Assembly: GCF_001592935.1 (NCBI RefSeq)
Contig: NZ_LRDB01000007.1
Coordinates: 24,859-88,858 of the forward strand
Reading direction: 5' to 3'
Source: Roseivirga echinicomitans
GTDB taxonomy: Bacteria; Bacteroidota; Bacteroidia; Cytophagales; Cyclobacteriaceae
DNA: 64,000 nucleotides
The notes beneath the pieces are model-generated. The model made no database searches, was not told where the DNA came from, and saw nothing but the letters and a program-made list of their open reading frames with translations. Below, one piece after another: positions 8,660-16,624 of the stretch (positions are counted from its first letter, which is position 1; each line of letters starts with the position of its first letter). The position numbers were made by a program, and so were the translations under genes.

Positions 8660-9109
8660 ATGTATAAATCATTTTTATGCTATAAATTAAGGGTAGTGAA
8701 GAGCCTCTTTGTCGCCATATTGATTTTCGGTTGTCTGTCTACCAATGCCCAAGGTGTTGGAGACCCCTCTTATATTCGGAGTGTCTTTTTTAGAGGAGGA
8801 AGTTCTTATGTTAGTTCTCAGGAATCTAAACAGTTACTGGCTTTTCTTGATTCCATTCCAAACGTACATAATTTCCTGATTACCGTACATAGCCACACAG
8901 ATGATGTAGGCGGAAGCGAATACAATGAGTTACTTTCCGAAGCGCGAAGTCAATCGGTGATTAAGTTGCTTTTAAAAAAGGAAGACATTAAAAAAGAGTC
9001 CATTGAAATCAAGGATTTTGGACTCTTTAACCCTACCTACGACAACTCCACTAATTACGGAAGGCGCATGAATAGGAGGGTAGACATCATTTTTTGGCTC
9101 ACTATTTAG
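8660..9109 (+). CDS. OmpA-like domain protein
   Basis: I choose the ATG at 8660, giving 149 residues. It yields a signal peptide (basic MYKSFLCYKLRVVK, then SLFVAILIFGCLSTNA-Q) and avoids overlapping gluconokinase. A GTG at 8696 is an alternative. The mature part is a single OmpA-like peptidoglycan-binding domain with VHSHTDDVGGSEYNELLSEARS near residue 80 and GRRMNRRVDIIFW at the end. It is a stand-alone OmpA domain without barrel or repeats, probably periplasmic and bound to peptidoglycan. It is convergent with the flavodoxin gene, whose stop lies 8 bases away. Confidence 0.82.
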   Translation: MYKSFLCYKLRVVKSLFVAILIFGCLSTNAQGVGDPSYIRSVFFRGGSSYVSSQESKQLLAFLDSIPNVHNFLITVHSHTDDVGGSEYNELLSEARSQSVIKLLLKKEDIKKESIEIKDFGLFNPTYDNSTNYGRRMNRRVDIIFWLTI

Positions 9110-9117
9110 CGAAGTTT

Positions 9118-9828
9118 TTATCTATATTCTGGGTTTTCAAAGCTCCATCTGTTACCATTATCCCAATCTTTTCTGGAATTTCCATAAGCTGAATACCCCC
9201 CCGCTTCTTTTAACATTTTGCCCAAATGCATTAGGTTGTAAGTCATAAAGGTGGTGTTTCTATTAGTGAAGTCATTTTGGCTGGCATTAGACTCTTTGTC
9301 TAAATAACTTGGTCCAGGACCTATTTCGCCTAGCCATCCACAATCAGATTGAGGAGCTACCGAGTATCCAATGTGTTGTAGAGCGTAAAGAATTGACATG
9401 GCATTATGTTTCACACCATCTTCATTTCCGGTAATTACGCAGCCACCCACTTTGCCATAGAAGAGGTATTGACCTTTGTCGTTTTGCATGCCACTCATGG
9501 CATAAAGTCGTTCAATCAGCTTTTGAGCTACCGATGATTTTTCACCTAACCAAATAGGTGTACCCACAATAAGAATATCAGCGTCTAAAACTCGCTTCAC
9601 CAGTTCAGGCCATTCGTCTTTTTCCCAACCATGCTCGGTCATATCAGGATAAACACCCAAAGCCACTTCATGGTCAACCAATCGCATATGGTCAACAATG
9701 ACTCCTTCCTTTTCCATAATGTCCATGGAGACTTTCATGAGTCCATGGGTATGGCTTACCTCTGGTGATTTTTTAAGGGTACAATTGATAAACAATGCCT
9801 TTAGCGATTTGAAATCTATTTTGTTCAT
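9118..9828 (-). CDS. Flavodoxin-family NAD(P)H-dependent FMN reductase
   Basis: A 236-residue soluble flavoprotein of the NADPH-dependent FMN reductase / flavodoxin-like fold. It shows FINCTLKKSPEVSHT, which should bind the FMN phosphate, then ADILIVGTPIWLGEKSS near residue 85 and a glycine-rich segment GKVGGCVITGNEDG near 125. The substrate is unknown (quinone, azo or other). An unusual group of four small hairpins lies in its upstream region (9859-9972), between it and the CsbD gene, and may be in its 5' leader. Confidence 0.85.
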   Translation of the reverse strand: MNKIDFKSLKALFINCTLKKSPEVSHTHGLMKVSMDIMEKEGVIVDHMRLVDHEVALGVYPDMTEHGWEKDEWPELVKRVLDADILIVGTPIWLGEKSSVAQKLIERLYAMSGMQNDKGQYLFYGKVGGCVITGNEDGVKHNAMSILYALQHIGYSVAPQSDCGWLGEIGPGPSYLDKESNASQNDFTNRNTTFMTYNLMHLGKMLKEAGGYSAYGNSRKDWDNGNRWSFENPEYR

Positions 9829-9858
9829 AATGTATTTATGTTTTTGTAAACAGTTTAA

Positions 9859-9972
9859 GCTTATTCGTTAGAATAAGCCAAGTAGATGAGCATAAGGAGG
9901 TCGGCTGAGGGACCTATTGATCAATTTGATTCAAGAAAGCGAATCAAGGATGGTTATACTTTGCGAAGTATA
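9859..9972. repeat. Four consecutive short hairpins
   Basis: Four separate inverted repeats follow one another in 114 bases. GCTTATTC/GAATAAGC (9859-9878) and TATACTT/AAGTATA (9955-9972) have 4-base loops. AGGTC/GACCT (9898-9915) and TTGATTC/GAATCAA (9926-9947) have 8-base loops. All arms pair perfectly. The array lies between two minus-strand genes (csbD upstream, flavodoxin-family gene downstream). It could be a structured leader, a small RNA or a decayed repeat cluster. It does not fit a tRNA or a riboswitch class I know. Confidence 0.6.
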
Positions 9973-10060
9973 GACAAAAAGGTGACCCAAAGTAGGTTTT
10001 CAACCAAAACATGCCGTCAAGATTATTCCTCATCAAGCCACCCTTTATGATTTTGGGTTT

Positions 10061-10252
10061 TTATAGGGAATCAATGAATTTCTTCACTGCTTCTTTAGAT
10101 TCACCCGTTTTTTCCTGAATTCTACCAAGAAGTTCATCTTCCTGACCTTCAGCATAAGTTAAATCGTCATCGGTAAGGCTGCCATACTTTTGCTTCACTT
10201 TACCTTTTAATTGATTCCAATTTCCTTTGATTTTATCTGTTGTTGCACTCAT
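10061..10252 (-). CDS. CsbD family stress-response protein
   Basis: A 63-residue hydrophilic protein with the CsbD hallmark DKIKGNWNQLKGKVKQKYG at the start and an acidic middle (LTDDDLTYAEGQEDELLGRIQ), ending in TGESKEAVKKFIDSL. CsbD proteins are small general-stress proteins, often induced by salt or stationary phase, with no known biochemical activity. Full length for the family. It is a monocistronic minus-strand gene. The ~250 bases upstream contain a CACATG/CATGTG inverted repeat at 10411-10430. Confidence 0.9.
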   Translation of the reverse strand: MSATTDKIKGNWNQLKGKVKQKYGSLTDDDLTYAEGQEDELLGRIQEKTGESKEAVKKFIDSL

Positions 10253-10512
10253 GATTTTTAAATTTTAGTGATACCTCCATAGTTGCAACAGCCATTCCGT
10301 TATTTATGTGTTATGTTTAAGTGTCTGTTAAATAGAGTGTTGAGTGTTTTTTTTCTAAATATGAAACTTATGTTTACGTGTGACTTTTCTACAAAGCATG
10401 GATTTCATTACACATGTTGTTGGTCATGTGGGTATAAATAAAAGCTAACCTTTGTAACCTTTTAACGAGTCTTGAGTATATTGTTTACAAAAGTGATGAT
10501 AATGTTAATTCA

Positions 10513-10842
10513 ATGAGAGGGACACACCTAGGAGAATTCGAAGAGCTTGTACTTTTGGCGGTTGCCGCACTTAATGATAACGCTTATGCTGTGGTGGTGA
10601 AAAGCGAAATAGAAGAGAAGGCCGATCGTAAAGTGAACATCAGTGCCATTCATACCGCCTTATATAGGTTGGAGGAAAAGGGCTTTTTGGAATCCAGCGT
10701 TGGAGGGGCTACAAAAACAAGAGGAGGGAAGAGTAAGCGTTTTTTTAAGGTCACCGCTTACGGCTTTAAATCCTTGAGAGAAGCCCAATCATTGCGTCAG
10801 TCCTTTTGGAATGTAATTCCACAGTTATCAACTCAAAAATGA
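10513..10842 (+). CDS. PadR family transcriptional regulator (second copy)
   Basis: A 109-residue winged-helix regulator and clear paralogue of the gene at 1813, the same length, with LGEFEELVLLAVAALNDNAYA, TALYRLEEKGFL and a basic wing (KTRGGKSKRFFKVTAYG). The stop overlaps the permease start in an ATGA arrangement (10839-10842), so translation is coupled. It probably represses its own operon. The region upstream has TTG at 10452-10454 and a poor -7 match (TATATTGT, 10477-10484), so the promoter assignment is weak. Confidence 0.9.
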   Translation: MRGTHLGEFEELVLLAVAALNDNAYAVVVKSEIEEKADRKVNISAIHTALYRLEEKGFLESSVGGATKTRGGKSKRFFKVTAYGFKSLREAQSLRQSFWNVIPQLSTQK

Positions 10843-13454
10843 AACAACAACAGCCTCCTGTACTATTAAGGAAATTACTGAAACGGATAATAGCTCCGGA
10901 AATCTACGATGAAGTAGAGGGAGATTTAGCCGAACTTTTTCAAGAGCGATTACATGAAATGAGCATGAAAAGGGCCAAATGGCGCTATTTTATTGATGTC
11001 CTTTGCTCACTCCGCAATTTTGGTTTAAAACGAAAACTCACATTTTATAATCCACTGGTCATGTACAAAAACTATTTCAAAATCACCTTCCGAAATTTGC
11101 TCAAATACAAGGGCTATTCATTCATTAATATTTTCGGGCTTGCTTTGGGTATGGCTTCTTGCCTACTCATTCTTCTTTTTGTCAACAACGAACTCAGTTT
11201 CGATGGTTTTCATGAAAAGAAGGACAATATCTATCGACTAGACGAGGTGCAGAGCTTTGGTGCTGTTTCAGAACAGAAGGTAGCCTTATCTATGTATCCC
11301 ATGGGGCCGAACCTATTAGCTGATTATCCTGAAATCACGGATTTTACTCGCTATTGGACATTGGGCAGGACATTGGTTCAATACAAAGATCAATCGCACT
11401 ATACCGAAAACCTTGTTCGAGTGGATACTTCCTTTTTGAAGATGTTCGATTTTCAGATGATAGAAGGAAACAGGTATTCCGTATTTGATGAACCTAACAA
11501 TCTGATTTTAAGCGAAACATTGGCCAAGCGGATTTTTGGAGACGAAAACCCAATTGGCCAAATTATTAGAACTGGAGAGGGAGATGAGAATCAAATAAAG
11601 GTCACAGGCGTGTTCGCAGATGTGCCTGATAATTCTCATTTACAATTCGATGCTTTGACGAGCACTAAACTTTGGGATTCAGAACAAAGAAGAAATGGAT
11701 GGGGATCGAATTACCTCAATACCTATTTGCAGCTGGCGAATAACACAGATGTAGAAAAGCTTGAAGCCAAGTTTGATGACTTTTTAGTAAAATATATGGG
11801 CGAAGAGGTGTTGGAGTTTTACTCCCTATTTCTTCAACCTTTGTCCGATGTTCATTTGGGCTCCATGGACATTACGCACGACTACAATAACCACAAGAAA
11901 TTTGCGCGTAGCTCAGTAAACATATTTCTGATTTTGGCATTTTTTGTTCTGCTCATTGCCAGTATCAACTTCATGAACCTTTCTACTGCAAGAGCAGCTA
12001 CTCGATCTAGAGAGGTCGGTGTTAGAAAGTCAATAGGGGCCTATAAAGGACAGATTACGGGGCAGTTTATGATGGAGTCGATCATGCTTTCATTCATGGC
12101 GCTCATTATTGCTTTTTTATTGAGTTTTGTCGCCATTGGGCCTCTGAACGGAATTATAGATAGAAATCTTGAGCTATCGTTTTTCTTCCAACCACTCCAC
12201 CTTATTCTGGTTTTGGCTATTGCTATAGTCATTGGTTTCTTATCTGGGGTATATCCCGCTTTGGTGATGTCTGGTTTCAATACTGTAATGGCTTTGAAGG
12301 GCAGCGGAATGAAGTCTGGTAAATCCTTTTTCAGAAATGCGTTGGTCGTGTTTCAATATGCTATTGCTATCGCTATTATCATTGGTACTGTGTTGGCTAC
12401 TCAGCAGCTTAATTATATGCAGAACCTCGATTTGGGCTTCAAAAAGGACTTGGTGGTTACTGTCAACATGTATAATGATACCAATTCGAAATACGAATTA
12501 TTCAAAACGGAATTGAGGAATCAATCTAACATTACCGATGTAACCGCTACTACGCAACGATTGGGTAATAACCTACACCAGACAAGCATTCAATACAGGG
12601 CTGACACCGCTTTGATTAATGGATCTAGTTCGTTTGTCGTGGTAGACAACAATTTCATGGACTTCTTTGAAATGGAAATTTTGGAGGGCAGGGCTTTGAG
12701 TGATCAATATGCTAATGATAAAGCAGGGTTGAGTTTTGTTGTGAATGAAACCTTGGCCAAAGAGTTAGGAGCAGGAGATCGAGAAGTACTGGGGATGCCA
12801 TTCCATTTTGGCGGAAACGACACGCTTGGAGCCATAGTTGGGATTGTAAAGGACTTTAGCTACAATAAGCTCAATTTGAAAGTAGAGCCACTTTTCATGA
12901 GTCAACAACCATGGGGTTGGAGCGAAGTAGATGTGAAACTTAGAGCAGATAAATTACAAGAAGGCCTTGCTGAAATTGAAGCAGTATGGTCTACACTATA
13001 CCCTCAGCGTCCGTTTGAGTATCAGTTTTTGGATGACCACATCGATAAGATGTACCAGTCGGAGCAACAGCTGACAAAGGTGATCAGTATACTGTCTGTT
13101 TTGGCCATTATCATTGCTTCCCTTGGACTCTTCGGCTTGGCTTCCTTTACTGTTAAGCAACGTTTGAAAGAAATGGGAATTAGAAAGGTGTTGGGTGCTT
13201 CAGTAAGCCAAATAGTAATGATCCTTTCCAAGAAATTCACCGCTTTGGTGTTAATTGCATTCATCATCTCAGCGCCAATCACTTATTATATGATGGACCA
13301 ATGGTTAGCGAGTTATGCCAACAGTATTGGTATAGGCATCGGTATTTTTCTGATGGTGGGTATTGGTTCTTGGCTGATTGCACTACTGACAGTGAGTCTA
13401 CAGTCCTATCGCGTGGCTAGTTCAAACCCAGTTGAAACTTTAAGGATAGAGTAA
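10839..13454 (+). CDS. FtsX/MacB-like ABC transporter permease with permease-prefix domain (second copy)
   Basis: I start at the ATG at 10839 (MKQQQPPVLLRK), which overlaps the PadR stop. A longer frame opening at 10806 lies inside padR and is unlikely. The result is 871 residues. An N-terminal prefix (APEIYDEVEGDLAELFQER) precedes the first helix after NYFKITFRNLLKYKGYS, then a MacB-like periplasmic domain, and FtsX core segments SINFMNLSTARAATRSREVG and GLFGLASFTVKQRLKEMGIRKVLGA. The C terminus NPVETLRIE is typical. The architecture matches the 2142 gene, so the locus holds two divergent paralogous PadR-permease modules. No ATPase lies nearby and the substrate is unknown. Confidence 0.9.
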   Translation: MKQQQPPVLLRKLLKRIIAPEIYDEVEGDLAELFQERLHEMSMKRAKWRYFIDVLCSLRNFGLKRKLTFYNPLVMYKNYFKITFRNLLKYKGYSFINIFGLALGMASCLLILLFVNNELSFDGFHEKKDNIYRLDEVQSFGAVSEQKVALSMYPMGPNLLADYPEITDFTRYWTLGRTLVQYKDQSHYTENLVRVDTSFLKMFDFQMIEGNRYSVFDEPNNLILSETLAKRIFGDENPIGQIIRTGEGDENQIKVTGVFADVPDNSHLQFDALTSTKLWDSEQRRNGWGSNYLNTYLQLANNTDVEKLEAKFDDFLVKYMGEEVLEFYSLFLQPLSDVHLGSMDITHDYNNHKKFARSSVNIFLILAFFVLLIASINFMNLSTARAATRSREVGVRKSIGAYKGQITGQFMMESIMLSFMALIIAFLLSFVAIGPLNGIIDRNLELSFFFQPLHLILVLAIAIVIGFLSGVYPALVMSGFNTVMALKGSGMKSGKSFFRNALVVFQYAIAIAIIIGTVLATQQLNYMQNLDLGFKKDLVVTVNMYNDTNSKYELFKTELRNQSNITDVTATTQRLGNNLHQTSIQYRADTALINGSSSFVVVDNNFMDFFEMEILEGRALSDQYANDKAGLSFVVNETLAKELGAGDREVLGMPFHFGGNDTLGAIVGIVKDFSYNKLNLKVEPLFMSQQPWGWSEVDVKLRADKLQEGLAEIEAVWSTLYPQRPFEYQFLDDHIDKMYQSEQQLTKVISILSVLAIIIASLGLFGLASFTVKQRLKEMGIRKVLGASVSQIVMILSKKFTALVLIAFIISAPITYYMMDQWLASYANSIGIGIGIFLMVGIGSWLIALLTVSLQSYRVASSNPVETLRIE

Positions 13455-13485
13455 GGCATTGAATTAGTCTTTCTATCTTTGGGCT

Positions 13486-14694
13486 ATGCCCCAAAATATA
13501 GCAGTTATTGGAGGAGGGGCGGCAGGATTTTTTGCCGCCTTTTCTTGTAAAGTTCACTTACCCGATGCTAGTGTCACCATTTTTGAGAAAACTGGGAAGT
13601 TACTTTCTAAAGTAAAGGTTTCTGGAGGCGGGCGCTGTAATGTGACGCATGCTTGCTTTAATAATAATGACTTAGTTAAATTCTACCCAAGAGGAGGAAA
13701 GCAGCTTAAAAAGGTGTTCGGGCAGTTTACGACAACCGATACCGTGGCATGGTTTGAAGAAAGAGGAGTGGAGTTGAAAGCCGAAGCTGATAACCGAATG
13801 TTCCCGACCACCGACAGCTCTCAAACGATTATTGACTGCTTTTTAAGAGAAACAGATAAGTTAGGAATTCAAGTGGTACTCAACGCTAATGTAAATTCCA
13901 TTCAGCCTAAAGGTTCTGGTTTTGATTTACAAATTGGAGAAAAAATTCAGCACTTCGATAAAGTGATTGTTGCTTCAGGCGGAAGCCCAAAAGCACAAGG
14001 CTTTGATTGGCTGAAGGATTTGGGGCACGAGATTATTACTCCTGTGCCTTCTCTCTTCACTTTCAATATGCCCAAGGAGCCTATCAAGAACTTAATGGGA
14101 CTGTCGGTTCCAAATGCTACTGTGCGCGTTCAGGGCACTAAACTTCAGCAATCGGGGCCATTGCTCATTACTCACTGGGGAATGAGCGGCCCAGCCATAT
14201 TAAAAACTTCCGCTTGGGGGGCTAGGGTATTGGCTGACCTTGGTTACAATTTCAAGATCCAGGTGAATTGGTTAGGAGCAATGAATGAGGAAGAGCTGAG
14301 AACTTGGTTTGTCAATTCCCTTCAATCCATTGGGAAAAGGAAAATCAGAAATAAGAATCCGTTGGATTTACCCAATCGACTTTGGGACTTCTTTCTGGAG
14401 AAAGTAGAGGTTGACGGTGAAGGCATTTGGGCTGAAATCGGTAAGAAGAATCTCAATAGATTAATCAATCTTCTTTTGAACGATACCTATGAGGTAAAAG
14501 GAAAAACGACCTTTAAGGAAGAGTTTGTGACCTCTGGGGGTGTGGTCTTGGCCGATGTTGATTTCAATACCATGGAAAGCAGGAAATGCTCAGGTTTATT
14601 CTTTGCGGGAGAAGTGATTGATGTGGATGGCGTCACGGGAGGTTTTAACTTTCAAGCCGCTTGGAGTACTGGTTTTGTAGCAGGGAAATCTTGA
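13486..14694 (+). CDS. BaiN/RdsA-type NAD(P)/FAD-dependent oxidoreductase (HI0933 family)
   Basis: A 402-residue flavoprotein. The dinucleotide-binding motif IAVIGGGAAGFFAAF is at residues 5-19, followed by VSGGGRCNVTH near 45, VASGGSPKAQG near 165, and a C-terminal FAD motif GEVIDVDGVTGGFNFQAAWSTG near 375. These fit the HI0933/YhiN/BaiN family of soluble flavin enzymes, which have few characterised members. TATCTTTG at 13474-13481 lies only 5 bases before the start. It resembles the Bacteroidota -7 element and would give a leaderless or nearly leaderless mRNA, but no TTG sits at the right distance upstream. The gene is monocistronic. Confidence 0.9.
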   Translation: MPQNIAVIGGGAAGFFAAFSCKVHLPDASVTIFEKTGKLLSKVKVSGGGRCNVTHACFNNNDLVKFYPRGGKQLKKVFGQFTTTDTVAWFEERGVELKAEADNRMFPTTDSSQTIIDCFLRETDKLGIQVVLNANVNSIQPKGSGFDLQIGEKIQHFDKVIVASGGSPKAQGFDWLKDLGHEIITPVPSLFTFNMPKEPIKNLMGLSVPNATVRVQGTKLQQSGPLLITHWGMSGPAILKTSAWGARVLADLGYNFKIQVNWLGAMNEEELRTWFVNSLQSIGKRKIRNKNPLDLPNRLWDFFLEKVEVDGEGIWAEIGKKNLNRLINLLLNDTYEVKGKTTFKEEFVTSGGVVLADVDFNTMESRKCSGLFFAGEVIDVDGVTGGFNFQAAWSTGFVAGKS

Positions 14695-14716
14695 GCATAG
14701 ATTCATTAGGCACAAA

Positions 14717-14748
14717 AAAAGAGCTCCTGATTCCTCAGAAGCTCTTTT
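14717..14748. terminator. Bidirectional terminator
   Basis: Arms AAAAGAGCTCCTGA (14717-14730) and TCAGAAGCTCTTTT (14735-14748) pair at 13 of 14 positions around a 4-base loop. A-rich sequence lies on one side and T-rich on the other, so it can terminate on both strands. It sits between the convergent genes ending at 14694 and 14771. Confidence 0.85.
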
Positions 14749-14770
14749 GAGTTATGATTGAAAACTCAAA

Positions 14771-15145
14771 TTAGATTTTAACAAGCTCTGCTTGAATGCT
14801 GTACTTGTCTATGATACGCTGTGTGAACTGCATGCTACCATGGGGAACATAAATTTGAAATTCACCACTTTTCATTTTAGCCAATAGCTCAAGCACTTTC
14901 CATTTACTGGCCAATTCACTTGGGTCTACATCTTTCTTAGAGATTTCGAAGTATCCTTTTCCGCCCCATTTCTCAGCAGTAATGTCAGGAATCAATTCAG
15001 ATTCGTGATTTTGGCCTACGATACTTGCAGGTACTTCATAAGGTTCAATAGTTGCTTTTATGTCTGTAAAACCTCTACGCAAAAGCTTACTAATTACTTC
15101 TTCAATTTTCTCATCGTACTTTGAACCTTTAGATTCTGCTGTCAT
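14771..15145 (-). CDS. Conserved hypothetical protein, 124 aa
   Basis: A soluble protein of 124 residues with no signal peptide or membrane segment. It begins with a charged helix (YDEKIEEVISKLLRRGFTDIKA) and has a central GQNHESELIPDITAEKWGGK segment followed by YFEISKKD. It then has a helical SELASKWKVLELLAKM and a C-terminal YVPHGSMQFTQRII. The PD...E-x-x-K order recalls small PD-(D/E)XK nuclease folds, but the spacing does not fit the classic E-x-K motif, so I do not assign that function. It is monocistronic, ending at the shared terminator. Confidence 0.7.
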   Translation of the reverse strand: MTAESKGSKYDEKIEEVISKLLRRGFTDIKATIEPYEVPASIVGQNHESELIPDITAEKWGGKGYFEISKKDVDPSELASKWKVLELLAKMKSGEFQIYVPHGSMQFTQRIIDKYSIQAELVKI

Positions 15146-15250
15146 AACTTCATTTTTGGATTAGAAATCCGTTCAATTAAACAATATATTCAAAAAGGCA
15201 GGATTGATGTTTGTTGATCGAATCCCACTTTATGTAAATTCTAATAGATT

Positions 15251-15841
15251 TTAATTTCCCTCCGGTGGGGTAATCATTATATGAGCCCGGTGTGTTCCAG
15301 GAAACATCAACCACGGATGGCCAGGGCCATTTGGTCTTAGAGGTAATCCTGTCGAGGCTTGAGTAGCTTGAGGTGTATAGATCACATATCTATAACTTGC
15401 TCCTTCAATTTCCTCGGTTTCAGGATTGTATTTGGCATTTTGGCCATAATAGATATGAAGTACAGAGCCGTAGTTAGGCATTTTTAACGTGCCAGCTTCA
15501 GCTTCGGCTTCTCTCATTGTGAGTACATCTGCTCTTCCTTTACCTTTGGATTTTAACTCTCGTCCACGGGCCATAAAGGGTTCAGCATCGACTCCGTAAC
15601 ATACTACTTCAAACCCTTCTTGGTTTGGGTCATCTGAGCGAACAATAAAACCGTTTGTTCCTTCACGCAGTGTGATGAACTTTCCGTCATTATCAAACCC
15701 ATAAACATGAGCACCGTCTCTCACTTCAACAGGAGCAGCTAGTAATGCCATTTTTATTTGATCAGCCTTGTTGTCTTGAGCCTTACAGCCAACACACAGG
15801 ACTAGGAAAAAACAGAATGGGATAAATTTTAGGAGTTTCAT
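15251..15841 (-). CDS. Putative lipoprotein of unknown function
   Basis: A 196-residue protein with the signal MKLLKFIPFCFFLVLCVGC. Cys19 in the lipobox LCVGC is the probable lipidation site. The mature part includes HVYGFDNDGKFITLREGTNGF, a positively charged linker (SKGKGRADVLTMREAEAEAG) and a Tyr-rich region with LHIYYGQNAKYNPETEEIEG. It ends HPWLMFPGTHRAHIMITPP. I do not recognise a named family. The 214-base region upstream, before the thioesterase gene at 16056, contains an imperfect inverted repeat (TTTAGTGCTT at 15966, AAGCATTAAA at 15986). Confidence 0.72.
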   Translation of the reverse strand: MKLLKFIPFCFFLVLCVGCKAQDNKADQIKMALLAAPVEVRDGAHVYGFDNDGKFITLREGTNGFIVRSDDPNQEGFEVVCYGVDAEPFMARGRELKSKGKGRADVLTMREAEAEAGTLKMPNYGSVLHIYYGQNAKYNPETEEIEGASYRYVIYTPQATQASTGLPLRPNGPGHPWLMFPGTHRAHIMITPPEGN

Positions 15842-16055
15842 TGGCGCAGATATGCCGCAATATACGAAGAGTATCGCATTTTACAGAATATAATGCCCAA
15901 TAGAATTAATTAAGAATAAATAAATTGTTATGTTGAAAGGTTTTTTAAAAATAGATAAGCTTCACTTTAGTGCTTCAAACCCTAAAAGCATTAAAATAGA
16001 TATCGGTCAACTTAAAAAGTTTTGTCATCTTTAGCCTAATCCAGAAACTCTCCAT

Positions 16056-16616
16056 ATGAATGAATCAGTTTACCGTTCTGTTAATTATTCCAAAACTCTG
16101 ATCACTGAATTAATGATACCTTCTTATGCCAATTTTGGTGGTAAAATTCACGGAGGTACTATTCTGTCTTTAATGGATAAAGTGGCTTATGCCTGCTCTG
16201 CTAAACACGCTGGAGGCTATTGCGTTACGGCTTCAATGAATGTGGTTGATTTTTTAGCACCCGTTGAGGTAGGTGATCTAGTTCATTTACATGCTTCCGT
16301 AAATCACGTAGGCACTTCTTCGGTTACCGTAGGGATAAGGGTAGAGGCGGAGAGTATCATTACTGGAGAAATTAGACATACGAATTCTTCTTACTTTACA
16401 ATGGTGCGTTTGGATGCGACTTCTAAAAAAGCAATACCAGTTCCGGGCTTGACACTTGAAACCAGAGAAGACATGAGGCGGTTCTTAGAGGCAATGAAAC
16501 GAAAAGAGCTAGTGCAAGAGTACAAGGCTAACTTCAAAAACACTGTCGACAGTTTAGACCTAGATCACATTGAAGAATTGTTGAAAGATCAGAATTGCCA
16601 AATTCAAGGCGCCTAA
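16056..16616 (+). CDS. Acyl-CoA thioesterase (hotdog fold)
   Basis: A 186-residue hotdog-fold enzyme, single-domain and of the YciA/BACH type. The core shows NFGGKIHGGTILSLMDKVAYACSAKHAGGYCVTASMNVVDFLAPVEVGDLVHLHASV, written here as conserved blocks: GGKIHGGTILSLMD near 28, then CVTASMNVVDFLAPV near 55. The GG..HGG and D residues correspond to the active-site region of this group. It hydrolyses acyl-CoA to free acid and CoA in the cytosol, chain length unknown. The last ~40 residues are a charged helical extension. It is convergent with the propeller gene, with an 8-base gap. Confidence 0.88.
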   Translation: MNESVYRSVNYSKTLITELMIPSYANFGGKIHGGTILSLMDKVAYACSAKHAGGYCVTASMNVVDFLAPVEVGDLVHLHASVNHVGTSSVTVGIRVEAESIITGEIRHTNSSYFTMVRLDATSKKAIPVPGLTLETREDMRRFLEAMKRKELVQEYKANFKNTVDSLDLDHIEELLKDQNCQIQGA

Positions 16617-16624
16617 ACCGGATT

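Noticed and set aside
14771..15145. PD-(D/E)XK nuclease assignment for the hypothetical protein
   Set aside because: The PD and the E...K are present but the spacing is E-x-x-K rather than E-x-K, and the length is too short for confidence.
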